From the IMG/VR virus record IMGVR_UViG_3300029258_000952, positions 1-38,540 of that record: 38,540 nucleotides of DNA; one strand, given 5' to 3'. This document shows, in pieces, positions 1 to 7,615 of the stretch. The translations under genes were made by a program, and so were the position numbers. Numbering within the stretch: the first letter of the stretch is position 1; each line of letters opens with the position of its first letter. The notes beneath the pieces are model-generated. The model was not told the DNA's origin, ran no database searches, and saw only the letters and a program-made list of their open reading frames with translations. The DNA is from a virus.

Positions 1-14
1 CGCAATCATTTTTT

Positions 15-65
15 TTGTGACACTTCCCGCTACTCATTGTGACAATATCTTGACGTTTGTGACAA
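15..65. promoter_or_regulatory. Three TTGTGACA(A) sites upstream of terS
   Basis: TTGTGACA occurs at 15-22, 37-44 and 57-64. The second and third extend to TTGTGACAA, a 9-bp inverted repeat of the form TTGT-N-ACAA. Start-to-start spacing is 22 and 20 bp, about two helical turns. The third copy lies between the -35 and -10 boxes of the proposed terS promoter. An 11-bp stretch containing the second copy recurs as its exact reverse complement before the portal gene. The sites could be operators for a dimeric regulator or TerS-binding sites of a packaging (cos/pac) region. The sequence alone does not decide. Confidence 0.55.
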
Positions 66-78
66 AATGACATAGTTT
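50..78 (+). promoter_or_regulatory. Candidate late promoter of the packaging operon
   Basis: TTGACG (50-55), a 17-bp spacer and TAGTTT (73-78) resemble a sigma70-type promoter. The expected transcription start is at about 84-86, which coincides with the terS ATG at 85, so the terS message may be leaderless. A TTGTGACAA palindrome fills part of the spacer, where a bound protein would block polymerase. The -10 box is weak. Confidence 0.4.
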
Positions 79-84
79 AGAATC

Positions 85-654
85 ATGAGTAGGCGTCGGG
101 ATAATGACCCGGTATGGAAAGACATCAAGACGGCGTTGGAATCGGGCATAATGAACGCTTCTGAAGCTGCCAAGCGTTTTGGGAAGAAAAGAACGGCTAT
201 CATTATGCGCGGCCAGCGTGACGGCTGGAGTATTCCAGGAAAGAAGATCACGCCAGAGGCCGCGAAGAAACTCGCCAGCAAGGAAGCCAGAAAAAACACC
301 AAGCAATCGGTTGAAATCATCGTTCCCGTCAAGGGGGATGAAGTAGACGTGGACACATTGGACGCGCAACAAAAGGCCAAAGTCCAGGTAGTTTGGAAAA
401 GGATTGACGACGCATGGGAAGTTTTGGGGCTTCGGGATGAGGAGGGCGTGCCGATTGTCACACCACGTGAATTTATCATCGGGACGTGTGAGCTGTCGAA
501 AGCAACGCTTCAGCTAGTGGGGGCACAGCGCCAAATGTACGCGGACGAGTTCATGGCAAAAACTCAGGCGGCATTGGTTGACCTGCAAGATGAGAAGAAA
601 AAGGCACTTCATCACATGATCGTCAAAAAGTTGGAACTTCGGAACGATTCATGA
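85..654 (+). CDS. Putative terminase small subunit
   Basis: 189-residue basic protein at the classic TerS position, with its stop overlapping the TerL start (ATGA). The N-terminal part (about residues 1-60) is helical, with a segment around MNASEAAKRFGKKRTAI that could form the helix-turn-helix with which small terminases recognise phage DNA. The middle is Lys/Glu-rich and the C-terminal helical part could oligomerise and contact TerL. No Shine-Dalgarno sequence precedes the ATG at 85, which is unusual in this window, and a candidate promoter would start transcription almost on the ATG. The call rests on position, size and the HTH-like segment; the family match itself is not certain. Confidence 0.65.
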   Translation: MSRRRDNDPVWKDIKTALESGIMNASEAAKRFGKKRTAIIMRGQRDGWSIPGKKITPEAAKKLASKEARKNTKQSVEIIVPVKGDEVDVDTLDAQQKAKVQVVWKRIDDAWEVLGLRDEEGVPIVTPREFIIGTCELSKATLQLVGAQRQMYADEFMAKTQAALVDLQDEKKKALHHMIVKKLELRNDS

Positions 655-2102
655 GCGCGTTGCTTTCCGAGTTTTATCACCCACTCGATTTGGGTTGGGT
701 GAAAAAGACCTACATCGAGTTGGGTCATGACCACCACGACGACGCGGACGAGTTTCTTGCTGATTGCTGCCGGTGTGATCCGTTGGTGCTGGCAATGATC
801 ATTTGGCCGAGACTCAAGGCAACTTGGTTTCAGAAGTCGTGGATGGACCGGGCAATTCGGAATCAGATCAGTTTGATCCTTGGGCCGCGGGACCACGGAA
901 AAAGCCAGTGGACCTCTCGCCTGATTCCCCCGTGGGGGCTCATCAATAACCGTGACTTGCGCTTTGTCGGCTTGAGCGGGACGAAAAACAAGGCGAAACA
1001 CTGGGCGATCAACACCAGGCGCATACTCGAAATGGATGTCATTACGCATCTATTTGGGGATTTCAAGGGTGAAGATTGGCTTAAAATGGAATTCGCCGTT
1101 TCTGGAAGATCCGATGACGTGTTTGACCCGTCTATGGTTGCGTTTGGCCCTGATGCTGGCTTGACGTCTTTTCACCCAGACGTGGCCATAGGCGATGATG
1201 TGGTGGACATCCAACACTATCGGTTCGTCGAAAAACGAGAGCGCCTGCTTGAATTCATCGCGATGACGTTTGAACCCGCTATGGAGCCATGGACCCAACG
1301 GATTTGGGTTGGAACTCGGTACAGTCCAGAAGATTACTACGCCAACTTAATCGCTTCGGGTGTTGAGATCAACGAGGGAACAAACCGATGCTTTGTGGAT
1401 GATCCTGAGACTGACATAGACGAGATGAGAAAACCGCTTTGGCCTGAAAAGTTTTCAGTCGAGACGCTTCAAAAAATGTATCTCGACATGGGGAATTCAG
1501 CTTTTCGTCTCCAGATGTTCAATGATGCGGAAGTCATGACTGGCCGGATTTGGTCTGATGATATGTTTCTTCGGTCAACGGATCATTATGATGGTTCAGT
1601 GGTTCTCGGAGTTGACACGGCATTTCGAGAGAAAAGCGTTAATGATGAGTCTGCCATATGTGCGGTAAGGCATTGCCGAAACACCGGACAAATGGTCATT
1701 GAGAACTGCATCTCTGGTAGGTGGGGCGGCGTTGCACTCGCTGACAATATCGAGAGCGAGTACAGAAGGCATGGGGCCAAGTGGATTGTCCTGGAAGACC
1801 CGTTCAAGAATAACAAGTCGAAGCGCGATATATTTTTTCTTCGTGACCTCCTCAAACATCGAATGCTCCCGGTTACAACGTGGCGGCCATCAACTGACAA
1901 AATTTCACGATACCATGCGATTCTGCCACTTTGGGAGGCGGGGCAAGTCTTGCACCGTCCTGGATTGGCGAAGCTGGAAAAGCAAATGAGAAGCGTTCCT
2001 GGCGCAAAGCATGACGACTGCATTGATGCTCTTGAGTTGGCGGTCAGTTATTTCAAACGCAGGATGAAAAAAGCAGGACCGCAAGGCCGCCCGCTGAATT
2101 GA
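651..2102 (+). CDS. terL: Terminase large subunit
   Basis: 483 residues, the DNA-packaging motor that docks on the portal, pumps DNA with ATP and cuts the concatemer. The N-terminal ATPase shows Walker A GPRDHGKS (78-85), Walker B VAIGDD (178-183) and a GTRY coupling-like motif (221-224). The C-terminal RNase H-like nuclease shows Asp322 in GVDTAF, the acidic pair in VLEDPF (Glu382, Asp383), and HDDCIDAL (454-461) with the last acidic metal ligands. Length and domain order are normal for the family. The start codon overlaps the TerS stop, so translation is probably coupled. This is one of the firmest assignments in the window. Confidence 0.95.
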   Translation: MSALLSEFYHPLDLGWVKKTYIELGHDHHDDADEFLADCCRCDPLVLAMIIWPRLKATWFQKSWMDRAIRNQISLILGPRDHGKSQWTSRLIPPWGLINNRDLRFVGLSGTKNKAKHWAINTRRILEMDVITHLFGDFKGEDWLKMEFAVSGRSDDVFDPSMVAFGPDAGLTSFHPDVAIGDDVVDIQHYRFVEKRERLLEFIAMTFEPAMEPWTQRIWVGTRYSPEDYYANLIASGVEINEGTNRCFVDDPETDIDEMRKPLWPEKFSVETLQKMYLDMGNSAFRLQMFNDAEVMTGRIWSDDMFLRSTDHYDGSVVLGVDTAFREKSVNDESAICAVRHCRNTGQMVIENCISGRWGGVALADNIESEYRRHGAKWIVLEDPFKNNKSKRDIFFLRDLLKHRMLPVTTWRPSTDKISRYHAILPLWEAGQVLHRPGLAKLEKQMRSVPGAKHDDCIDALELAVSYFKRRMKKAGPQGRPLN

Positions 2103-2138
2103 CATTTTCTGTCATGTGACGTTTTTTGGCACTTGCAC

Positions 2139-2167
2139 TTGCATTTTTTGTCACAATGTTTTACCTT
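2139..2167 (+). promoter_or_regulatory. Candidate promoter with TTGTCACAA operator before the portal gene
   Basis: TTGCAT (2139-2144), 17 bp, then TACCTT (2162-2167) is a weak promoter candidate. TTGTCACAA (2148-2156) lies in the spacer, the same arrangement as at the terS promoter. Both sites are followed by a TTAGAA hexamer (77-82 and 2166-2171). A further inverted repeat, TGACA-N5-TGTCA, sits at about 2100-2114. The shared design suggests that packaging and head genes answer to one regulator. Confidence 0.35.
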
Positions 2168-2188
2168 AGAACTTATAGGGGTGAACTT

Positions 2189-3838
2189 GTGGCAATAGAT
2201 CACAGTACGTCAACGCAGCAAGATGAGGTCATTCATGCGGCCATTGAGGAGACGCTTTATCCCTCGGTAGCAAAAGATGGCGTGTTGACATACCATGAGG
2301 ATTACACAGCGTCTAAGGATCACCTCGAGCTTGTGCGGGATGCCTATAATTCCGATGGCGGTTTCCTGGACATCCCCAAAAAGCTGGCAGTGACAAGGAC
2401 CGCAGACGGGACAAAAAAGGATTCGACGGGTTATCTCGATTATTTTTCAATTCGAGAAGATGAGGACCGATACGAACTCCGCAGGAAGCGAGCCTACTTT
2501 GTTTCGCTGATGCGAACGCTGGTCAGCATTCCCGTGACGTATATTACCACCACGGGGATTCACCGGAACTTTGAAGGGCTCCCGGAAGATCCACGAAAAA
2601 CGGTTCGATCACTGTTCGGGAACTGGGATGAGTCGATTAAGTTTTTGATGACTCAGGCAATGCTTTATGGCGTGACGGTGGCGGGTATTGACCGGGCATC
2701 CAAGAAAAGCGAGACGAAAGCAGACGACAAGGCGAATCCCCCAAAACTACACATTCTCACCCCGCTGCAAATTCCAGATTGGGATATCACTGGTGATCGG
2801 TTCGACTGGCTGAAACACTACGAGCCGTCAAAGAATGGGCGCGGCAACCCGATGAAGCCACATGTGGCAATGGACAATGTTCGGATTTGGACTCCGGACA
2901 CATGGGCACTTTACGCGCAAGAGAGAGACAAAAACAACAAGCTGATTTTTAGATTGATCGATTCAGGAAGAAACGGATATGGAGAAGTTCCTTTCAGGCC
3001 GCTATGGTCATCTCCGCCGGTCTCTGGATTGTACGGCTCGAAAGAATCGTGGCAGGTGGCAAAGGTCAACCGCAGGGCGTTCAATTTGACCTCGGAAACT
3101 GATGACCAACTTGTCGGCTGCTGGTGTAACATTTTGACAAAGCCGGAAATCGACGCTATCCCGACAGAGACCAACGCGGGACCGTCCACCGTTTTGGCCT
3201 ATGACCCACAGCTTGGCGGAGCTCCGGCGTTTATCGCACCATCGCCGGAACCCATTGAGGTTGGATTCAAGGCGATGGATCGGCTGCAAGATTATTGCTA
3301 TCAGATCATGCGACTCAGCGCGGCGAATCGAGGGAACAAACCAGCAACCGCCGTTCAACGTCTTTTCGAATCCGAGGAAACAAACAAAGTCGTCAGAGAT
3401 TTGGCGCAACAAGCAGAAGCGTTTGAACGGCACTTGTTGAGATTATTTCTCAAAGTTTCAGGGCATGAAGGCGATTACGAAGATGTGATTGAATCATCCG
3501 ATACGCTCCATTATCCCGAGAACTATAACCTGGAAATCCTCAATGATAACCGGGTCGATCGTCTCGGGAAATTGTTTCAAATCCCGTGGGTCTCAAAGCG
3601 ATTCAGGTGCGAGCTTGAAAAACATGCAGCGACCACCACCATTCCGCTTAGCGAAGACGCAAGGGAAAAGGTGCTTAAAGAAGTGACGAAGGCTTACGAA
3701 AAGATGCCTGAAGAGCTGCCGAAGATTACACCCGAGGTTATGCAAAACCCGGAGATTTCCAAATCAATTACTGATCGGCTCGAAAAACCGATCACCGACA
3801 AAAATGCTATATCGAGTGACACTGGAGGGACCGAATAA
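2189..3838 (+). CDS. Portal protein
   Basis: 549 residues from a GTG start at 2189, chosen because AGGGGTG lies 5 nt upstream. The frame stays open to a TTG at 2126, but that codon lies inside the promoter/operator region and has no ribosome binding site. The portal forms the dodecameric ring at one capsid vertex through which TerL pumps DNA. Support comes from its place between TerL and scaffold, its length, and a C-terminal helical region (RLFESEETNKVVRDLAQQAE, near residue 405) followed by a long stem-like helix, typical of portals with DUF4055/SPP1 gp6-like folds. The stop shares bases with the scaffold start (TAATG). The family within the portal superfamily is not resolved. Confidence 0.85.
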   Translation: MAIDHSTSTQQDEVIHAAIEETLYPSVAKDGVLTYHEDYTASKDHLELVRDAYNSDGGFLDIPKKLAVTRTADGTKKDSTGYLDYFSIREDEDRYELRRKRAYFVSLMRTLVSIPVTYITTTGIHRNFEGLPEDPRKTVRSLFGNWDESIKFLMTQAMLYGVTVAGIDRASKKSETKADDKANPPKLHILTPLQIPDWDITGDRFDWLKHYEPSKNGRGNPMKPHVAMDNVRIWTPDTWALYAQERDKNNKLIFRLIDSGRNGYGEVPFRPLWSSPPVSGLYGSKESWQVAKVNRRAFNLTSETDDQLVGCWCNILTKPEIDAIPTETNAGPSTVLAYDPQLGGAPAFIAPSPEPIEVGFKAMDRLQDYCYQIMRLSAANRGNKPATAVQRLFESEETNKVVRDLAQQAEAFERHLLRLFLKVSGHEGDYEDVIESSDTLHYPENYNLEILNDNRVDRLGKLFQIPWVSKRFRCELEKHAATTTIPLSEDAREKVLKEVTKAYEKMPEELPKITPEVMQNPEISKSITDRLEKPITDKNAISSDTGGTE

Positions 3839-4569
3839 TGGCACTTGACCTACCGCCTAACCTGGCGAACAACGGGGCACCGGCGCCCGAGAAACAACCC
3901 GCCGAACAACAGGGACAAGACCTGACCGCAGAATTCCAGGCTCTCAAAGAGCAACAAGCAAAACAGGACGAACTCATCACCACGCTGAAAAACGAACTGA
4001 CGGGCAAAGGCGAAATGCTCACACGGCGAACGGCAAAATCAAAGGAGTTTGATGGCTTTTTGGGTCGGCATGGATTCGACTCGATTGATGCGCTTGAAAA
4101 ACACCTTGAAAGCCAGATGTCGGATGCTGAGAAGAAAAACCTTGAACAGATGCAATTGAAACAGCGTTTGGAGACAGCAGAATCCCAGCTTGGGGCTATT
4201 CAAAAAGAGCGTGAACAAAAACGATATAACGCGGAAATTTTCAGGGTTGTGGATGCAATCGGTCCCGTAGAGGATCGGCGGCAAGATACGTTTAATCAGG
4301 TTGCGCCGATGTTCCAGAAAGGCGAAGACGGCATAGCAACATGGATCGGGAAAGTCGAGATGAGCAAATTCATCACAGAATTCAAAGAGAGGAATTTGAC
4401 TTGGCTTCCTGGGCAGGCACCGGCAGGCGGTGGAACGGATCTTGACAAAGCGGGCTTGGGTAAACCTCCCGTGATGCCGACCAAGGGCCGAGACGACATG
4501 ACAGACCAAGAAAAGTCCGCCTATGTGGCAGCGCATGGGCTGGAGAAGTTCAAGGCGCTCCCACGATAA
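3838..4569 (+). CDS. Capsid scaffolding protein
   Basis: 243 residues between portal and major capsid genes, the standard scaffold position. The N-terminus is Pro/Ala/Gln-rich and disordered. Residues about 30-135 are charged and strongly helical with coiled-coil heptads (FQALKEQQAKQDELITTLKN and EKKNLEQMQLKQRLETAESQ). The C-terminus is lysine-rich, as in scaffolds that bind the capsid protein electrostatically. No protease motif is visible, so head maturation without a dedicated protease, or by a host enzyme, is more likely. The start overlaps the portal stop. The assignment is from composition and synteny. Confidence 0.8.
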   Translation: MALDLPPNLANNGAPAPEKQPAEQQGQDLTAEFQALKEQQAKQDELITTLKNELTGKGEMLTRRTAKSKEFDGFLGRHGFDSIDALEKHLESQMSDAEKKNLEQMQLKQRLETAESQLGAIQKEREQKRYNAEIFRVVDAIGPVEDRRQDTFNQVAPMFQKGEDGIATWIGKVEMSKFITEFKERNLTWLPGQAPAGGGTDLDKAGLGKPPVMPTKGRDDMTDQEKSAYVAAHGLEKFKALPR

Positions 4570-4581
4570 AGGGAGTTTGTT

Positions 4582-5547
4582 ATGGCGGCAGGACTTGCCA
4601 GTGATTTCAAGCCCGATACCGAGCAAATTTGGGCGGGCTACACAGAAGTAATAGAACAACAGACGGACATTTTCAACCAATCTTCCAACGGTGCGATTGT
4701 TTTGGTTGACGAAGACCATGCAGGCGCATACGTCTACAAATCTTTCCTCCAGGCAGTTTCCGGGATTGTTGCCCGGCGTGACGTTACAAGCCTTTCGGCT
4801 GTGGCAGATACCGGCCTGACCATGGAAGAAGAGATCTTCGTCAAATTAAAAAGGAAGATCATTCCCTTGGGGCAAACGCTTGACGCATGGAAAAACATGA
4901 AACTTGACCCAAGCATGATGAGTTTTTTGATCGGCCAGCAAGTTGCCAAGGCGATCATGAAAGATTATGTGGACAGCGTTCTTCGGGCGGCTGGCCCCGC
5001 GTTGTACGCCAATCTTCCTTACGACCGGACGGCTGGAAGCATGCGGTCTGAGGATATCATCTCTGGAATGGCGTTGTTTGGCGATGCAGCCAGTAAGATC
5101 GCCTGCTGGGTGATGCACTCAACTCCGTATTTTGCCTTGGTTAAAGATCAGTACGCGGACGCAATCGCGAACGTGGCAGACGTGGCAATCTATAAGGGCA
5201 CACCCGCGACGCTTGGGAAACCCGTCGTGGTTTGCGACTCTCCCGGATTGGTCAACGCATCTCCTACCCCGGATCAGTACTATACACTTGGCTTGGTCGA
5301 GGGTGCTTTGATTGTCCAGGAATCCGAGAAGAAAGACATCGTTTCGGAAATCGTCACTGGACTTGAAAACCTTGTGAACAGAATTCAAGGTGAGTACGCC
5401 TTCTCCATCGGCGTCAAGGGATTCCAGTATGACGTCGCCAACGGCGGAGCCAATCCGAACGACGCAGCCCTCATTACCGCGACCAACTGGGATTTGGTTT
5501 CGGCAGATGACAAATCAACGGCTGGATTTTGCATCCAGTCACAATAA
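4582..5547 (+). CDS. Major capsid protein (gp13-like)
   Basis: 321 residues, preceded by AAAGGGAG at a good distance. The sequence fits the gp13-like major capsid family, with an HK97-type fold, and lacks a long cleaved delta domain; the separate scaffold gene would take that role. Visible parts are an N-terminal arm (1-60), a long-helix segment rich in charged residues (EEEIFVKLKRKIIPLGQTLD, about 90-110) and a region about 165-215 (IISGMALFGDAASKIACWVM) followed by GKPVVVCDSPGL, typical of the A-domain core. The C-terminal NPNDAALITATNWDLV stretch is also common to this family. It is followed by a strong RNA hairpin that may help set its high expression. Confidence 0.9.
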   Translation: MAAGLASDFKPDTEQIWAGYTEVIEQQTDIFNQSSNGAIVLVDEDHAGAYVYKSFLQAVSGIVARRDVTSLSAVADTGLTMEEEIFVKLKRKIIPLGQTLDAWKNMKLDPSMMSFLIGQQVAKAIMKDYVDSVLRAAGPALYANLPYDRTAGSMRSEDIISGMALFGDAASKIACWVMHSTPYFALVKDQYADAIANVADVAIYKGTPATLGKPVVVCDSPGLVNASPTPDQYYTLGLVEGALIVQESEKKDIVSEIVTGLENLVNRIQGEYAFSIGVKGFQYDVANGGANPNDAALITATNWDLVSADDKSTAGFCIQSQ

Positions 5548-5563
5548 TCCCACTCCTCCCCTT

Positions 5564-5583
5564 GGGGGTCCTTCGGGGCCCCC
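5564..5583 (+). terminator. UUCG-loop hairpin after the capsid gene
   Basis: GGGGGTCC, loop TTCG, GGGCCCCC gives an 8-bp stem with one G-U pair and a UUCG tetraloop closed by C-G, an exceptionally stable RNA fold. No T-run follows, so it is more likely a partial terminator or a stabilising or processing hairpin than a full terminator. Confidence 0.6.
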
Positions 5584-5607
5584 GCATATCTTGAAAGAGG
5601 TGCGTAG

Positions 5608-5940
5608 ATGCAACGACAATTGAAAAAGCGAATGAAAACCTTGGCGCTCCTGTACCTTGCCGCGCCATCGAAAAAAGAGCAAATTGATGAGATGTACGAT
5701 CTCAACTTAATGGCCCAAGAGTACGCGAACAAAAAAGGGTGCTCGGCCACGTTTGCGCGAGCGGGTCACGCTTTTGAGCTTGAGAAGTACCCAAAAGGGA
5801 AACTTAAGCTGGTTATGATCGACCCGGCATTATCCAAGGATGATCAGGAGTACATTGAGGCGGAATGGAACGCCTTTGATAAGTCCGTAACCGTCGAAGT
5901 GTTGAAACCGAAACCCAAGCGAGTCGAAAGAAAAGGCTGA
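5608..5940 (+). CDS. Hypothetical protein, head-module
   Basis: 110 residues with a GAGGTG ribosome binding site 6 nt before the ATG. I do not recognise the family. It is helical at the N-terminus, then shows a short beta-rich part (HAFELEKYPKGKLKLVMID) and a basic tail (KPKPKRVERKG). It sits between the capsid gene and the neck genes, so a head-completion or minor capsid role is possible, but nothing in the sequence proves it. No signal peptide or membrane segment. Confidence 0.6.
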   Translation: MQRQLKKRMKTLALLYLAAPSKKEQIDEMYDLNLMAQEYANKKGCSATFARAGHAFELEKYPKGKLKLVMIDPALSKDDQEYIEAEWNAFDKSVTVEVLKPKPKRVERKG

Positions 5941-5943
5941 CTA

Positions 5944-6471
5944 ATGCAGACCACGATCACAACTAGAAGCAACTCCGAAGACTTTTGGAAGTTGAAAATC
6001 AAGCGCAACAAGGCGCTGTCTAAGAAGGCTGTTGCCAAAGTTGGGCGCAAGGTTGTGAAGTCGGTTAGGTCAGGGATGCTCGAAGGCGAAAAGCGAAAGG
6101 CAAAGCTGACGCCATCATACCGCGCAAGGCGCGTTCGGTATGGGCGGTTAAGAACGGCGGTTCGCGGGAAGTTTCTGCCAGCTAAGGCAGCGAGGCGAAA
6201 AAACCTAATCGCGATCTATCTTGTGACGGCCATGGGGTTCAAAAAAAGACCATTGCCAAACGCCTACTGGATTCGTTTTTTGATTTACGGAACCCCAGAG
6301 CGTAGGACAAAAAAGGGGTACAACCGGGGCAGGATTAAACCTCACCGGTTTTTGTGGGCACGAAGAACCCAGGCTTTTCGTCAAGGCGTTCTTGGGCCAG
6401 AGGTAGCAAAGGCGTTGAAACAGGCAACAAAAGAAGCGGCAGAAGGGGCAAAAATGAAGGTGATAAAATGA
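5944..6471 (+). CDS. Putative HK97 gp10-like neck/tail-completion protein
   Basis: 175 residues, extremely rich in Lys and Arg. Near residues 110-140 the pattern IYGTPERRTKKGYNR then PHRFLWARRTQA resembles the xYGT...P.RPFLxPA region of HK97 gp10-like proteins, which act at the head-tail interface. Its place three genes before the tail terminator fits this. The unusually high positive charge suggests contact with DNA or an acidic partner. The match is by motif pattern and order only. Confidence 0.55.
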   Translation: MQTTITTRSNSEDFWKLKIKRNKALSKKAVAKVGRKVVKSVRSGMLEGEKRKAKLTPSYRARRVRYGRLRTAVRGKFLPAKAARRKNLIAIYLVTAMGFKKRPLPNAYWIRFLIYGTPERRTKKGYNRGRIKPHRFLWARRTQAFRQGVLGPEVAKALKQATKEAAEGAKMKVIK

Positions 6472-6782
6472 TCAAGGCGAAACGGATGTTTGAATTGCCA
6501 AAAGCTGAAAAAGGGCAAAAGCAAAAGATCTCATTCAAGTCATTGTTCGAGTGCCGACAGAAATGGGAGATCAGCGGCGAGGTCGTGGAAATTTGCGTCG
6601 TGAAATTCAAGGCCAAAGAGATCCGATTCTTGACCCCGCAAACGAAAGTCTACACCCAAGACGAAAAAACGAAGGCGTGCAAGCCGGACGATGTTTTCGA
6701 CTTTGAGGGACTGAAGTTCAAGGTTGCGGCTGTTTACGACCGGCAGAAACAAGTATCGGTGGCGCTCAGGATGGTGGTGTAA
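6468..6782 (+). CDS. Hypothetical connector-region protein
   Basis: 104 residues from ATG 6468, whose first bases overlap the previous stop (ATGA) and which has GAAGGTG upstream. The frame is open further upstream to 6354, but that part only shadows the previous gene. The protein is small and beta-rich (VVEICVVKFKAKEIRFLTP; DVFDFEGLKFKVAAVY), with the look of a compact beta-barrel such as the head-closure (stopper) proteins found at this place. That role is inferred from position. Confidence 0.55.
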   Translation: MIKAKRMFELPKAEKGQKQKISFKSLFECRQKWEISGEVVEICVVKFKAKEIRFLTPQTKVYTQDEKTKACKPDDVFDFEGLKFKVAAVYDRQKQVSVALRMVV

Positions 6783-6783
6783 G

Positions 6784-7161
6784 ATGGCCACGTATTCGGA
6801 TATCATGGATTTCCAGGGGACCCGCTTTTCGGGGATTGAGGAAACTCATCACAAAGAGGCGGAAAGGTATATCAATGATATGCACATGTACCCCAACAAC
6901 CTTGACCCGGATACGCATTGGGACTCCTACGTAATCCCGCCCTTGCTGAAAAGGATTGCACGGCTCAAGGCAAAAGAGCTTTACGCGCAAGACTCCAGCA
7001 AAGCGGAGGGCGACGACTGGAGCCAACAAGCGGAGTTTGCTCACCGGGAAATTAGGATCATTGAAAAGAAAGTGACCCGCAACCTGCTACACCAAACGGC
7101 AACCGAAAACACGAGTTACCCCGACAAAGGCGGAATGCCTGGGAGGCTGAATAGGTGTTGA
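6784..7161 (+). CDS. Hypothetical protein, possible head-tail connector
   Basis: 125 residues beginning one base after the preceding stop. It is predominantly helical and charged, with a segment RIARLKAKELYAQDS near the middle and EFAHREIRIIEKKVTRNLL towards the end. Helical proteins of about this size and location often form the adaptor ring under the portal, but this protein shows no decisive signature. A poorly conserved adaptor is the best guess. Confidence 0.5.
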   Translation: MATYSDIMDFQGTRFSGIEETHHKEAERYINDMHMYPNNLDPDTHWDSYVIPPLLKRIARLKAKELYAQDSSKAEGDDWSQQAEFAHREIRIIEKKVTRNLLHQTATENTSYPDKGGMPGRLNRC

Positions 7162-7162
7162 C

Positions 7163-7603
7163 ATGACCACTTCAAGCGACATCATAGACGCAATCAAAAC
7201 AACCATCCTCGCAGATGCGACGCTGAAGGCGTGGGTTCAAACCGTGCCTAAAGGATCGGGGAGGTTGCATATATTTGATGATCGCAGAGACCCAACTCCA
7301 GGCACAAACCAGAAACCCGCAGTGGTCATCGAGGAAGACCCCGCATGGGAATTTCTCGAACGGGAATTGAACACAAACGACCGACCGATTAAGCAGATTT
7401 TCGCTTTGGTGTGCTGGTTGCCGGAAAAACCAGACGAGGACATAGCGGGAACTTTTGCCAACCACATCATCCGAATCATCAACGCAAACGACACCCTTGG
7501 GGGAGTCATTTTTGACATCACCCCGAGCGGGTACTATGAGCGCGAAGGATCCGAGCCTTATGAGCAGCTTGTGATCGAGTGCGACACGCAGAGAGATCCA
7601 TAA
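7163..7603 (+). CDS. Putative tail terminator protein
   Basis: 146 residues, AGGTG upstream of the ATG. The fold pattern is alpha/beta: an N-terminal helix (SSDIIDAIKTTILADATLKAW), strands PAVVIEEDPAWEF and QIFALVCWLP, then helix FANHIIRIINAND and a final strand pair ending QLVIECDTQRDP. This matches the tail-terminator (tail completion) proteins that cap the tail tube and set its final length. It lies directly before the tube gene, the usual order. Assignment is by topology and synteny. Confidence 0.6.
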   Translation: MTTSSDIIDAIKTTILADATLKAWVQTVPKGSGRLHIFDDRRDPTPGTNQKPAVVIEEDPAWEFLERELNTNDRPIKQIFALVCWLPEKPDEDIAGTFANHIIRIINANDTLGGVIFDITPSGYYEREGSEPYEQLVIECDTQRDP

Positions 7604-7615
7604 GGAGTTTGAACC

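Noticed and set aside
4039-4719. 226-residue minus-strand frame opposite the scaffold gene
   Set aside because: It lies opposite a well-supported gene, has no start signal, and is Cys/Phe/Leu rich as expected of an antisense shadow.
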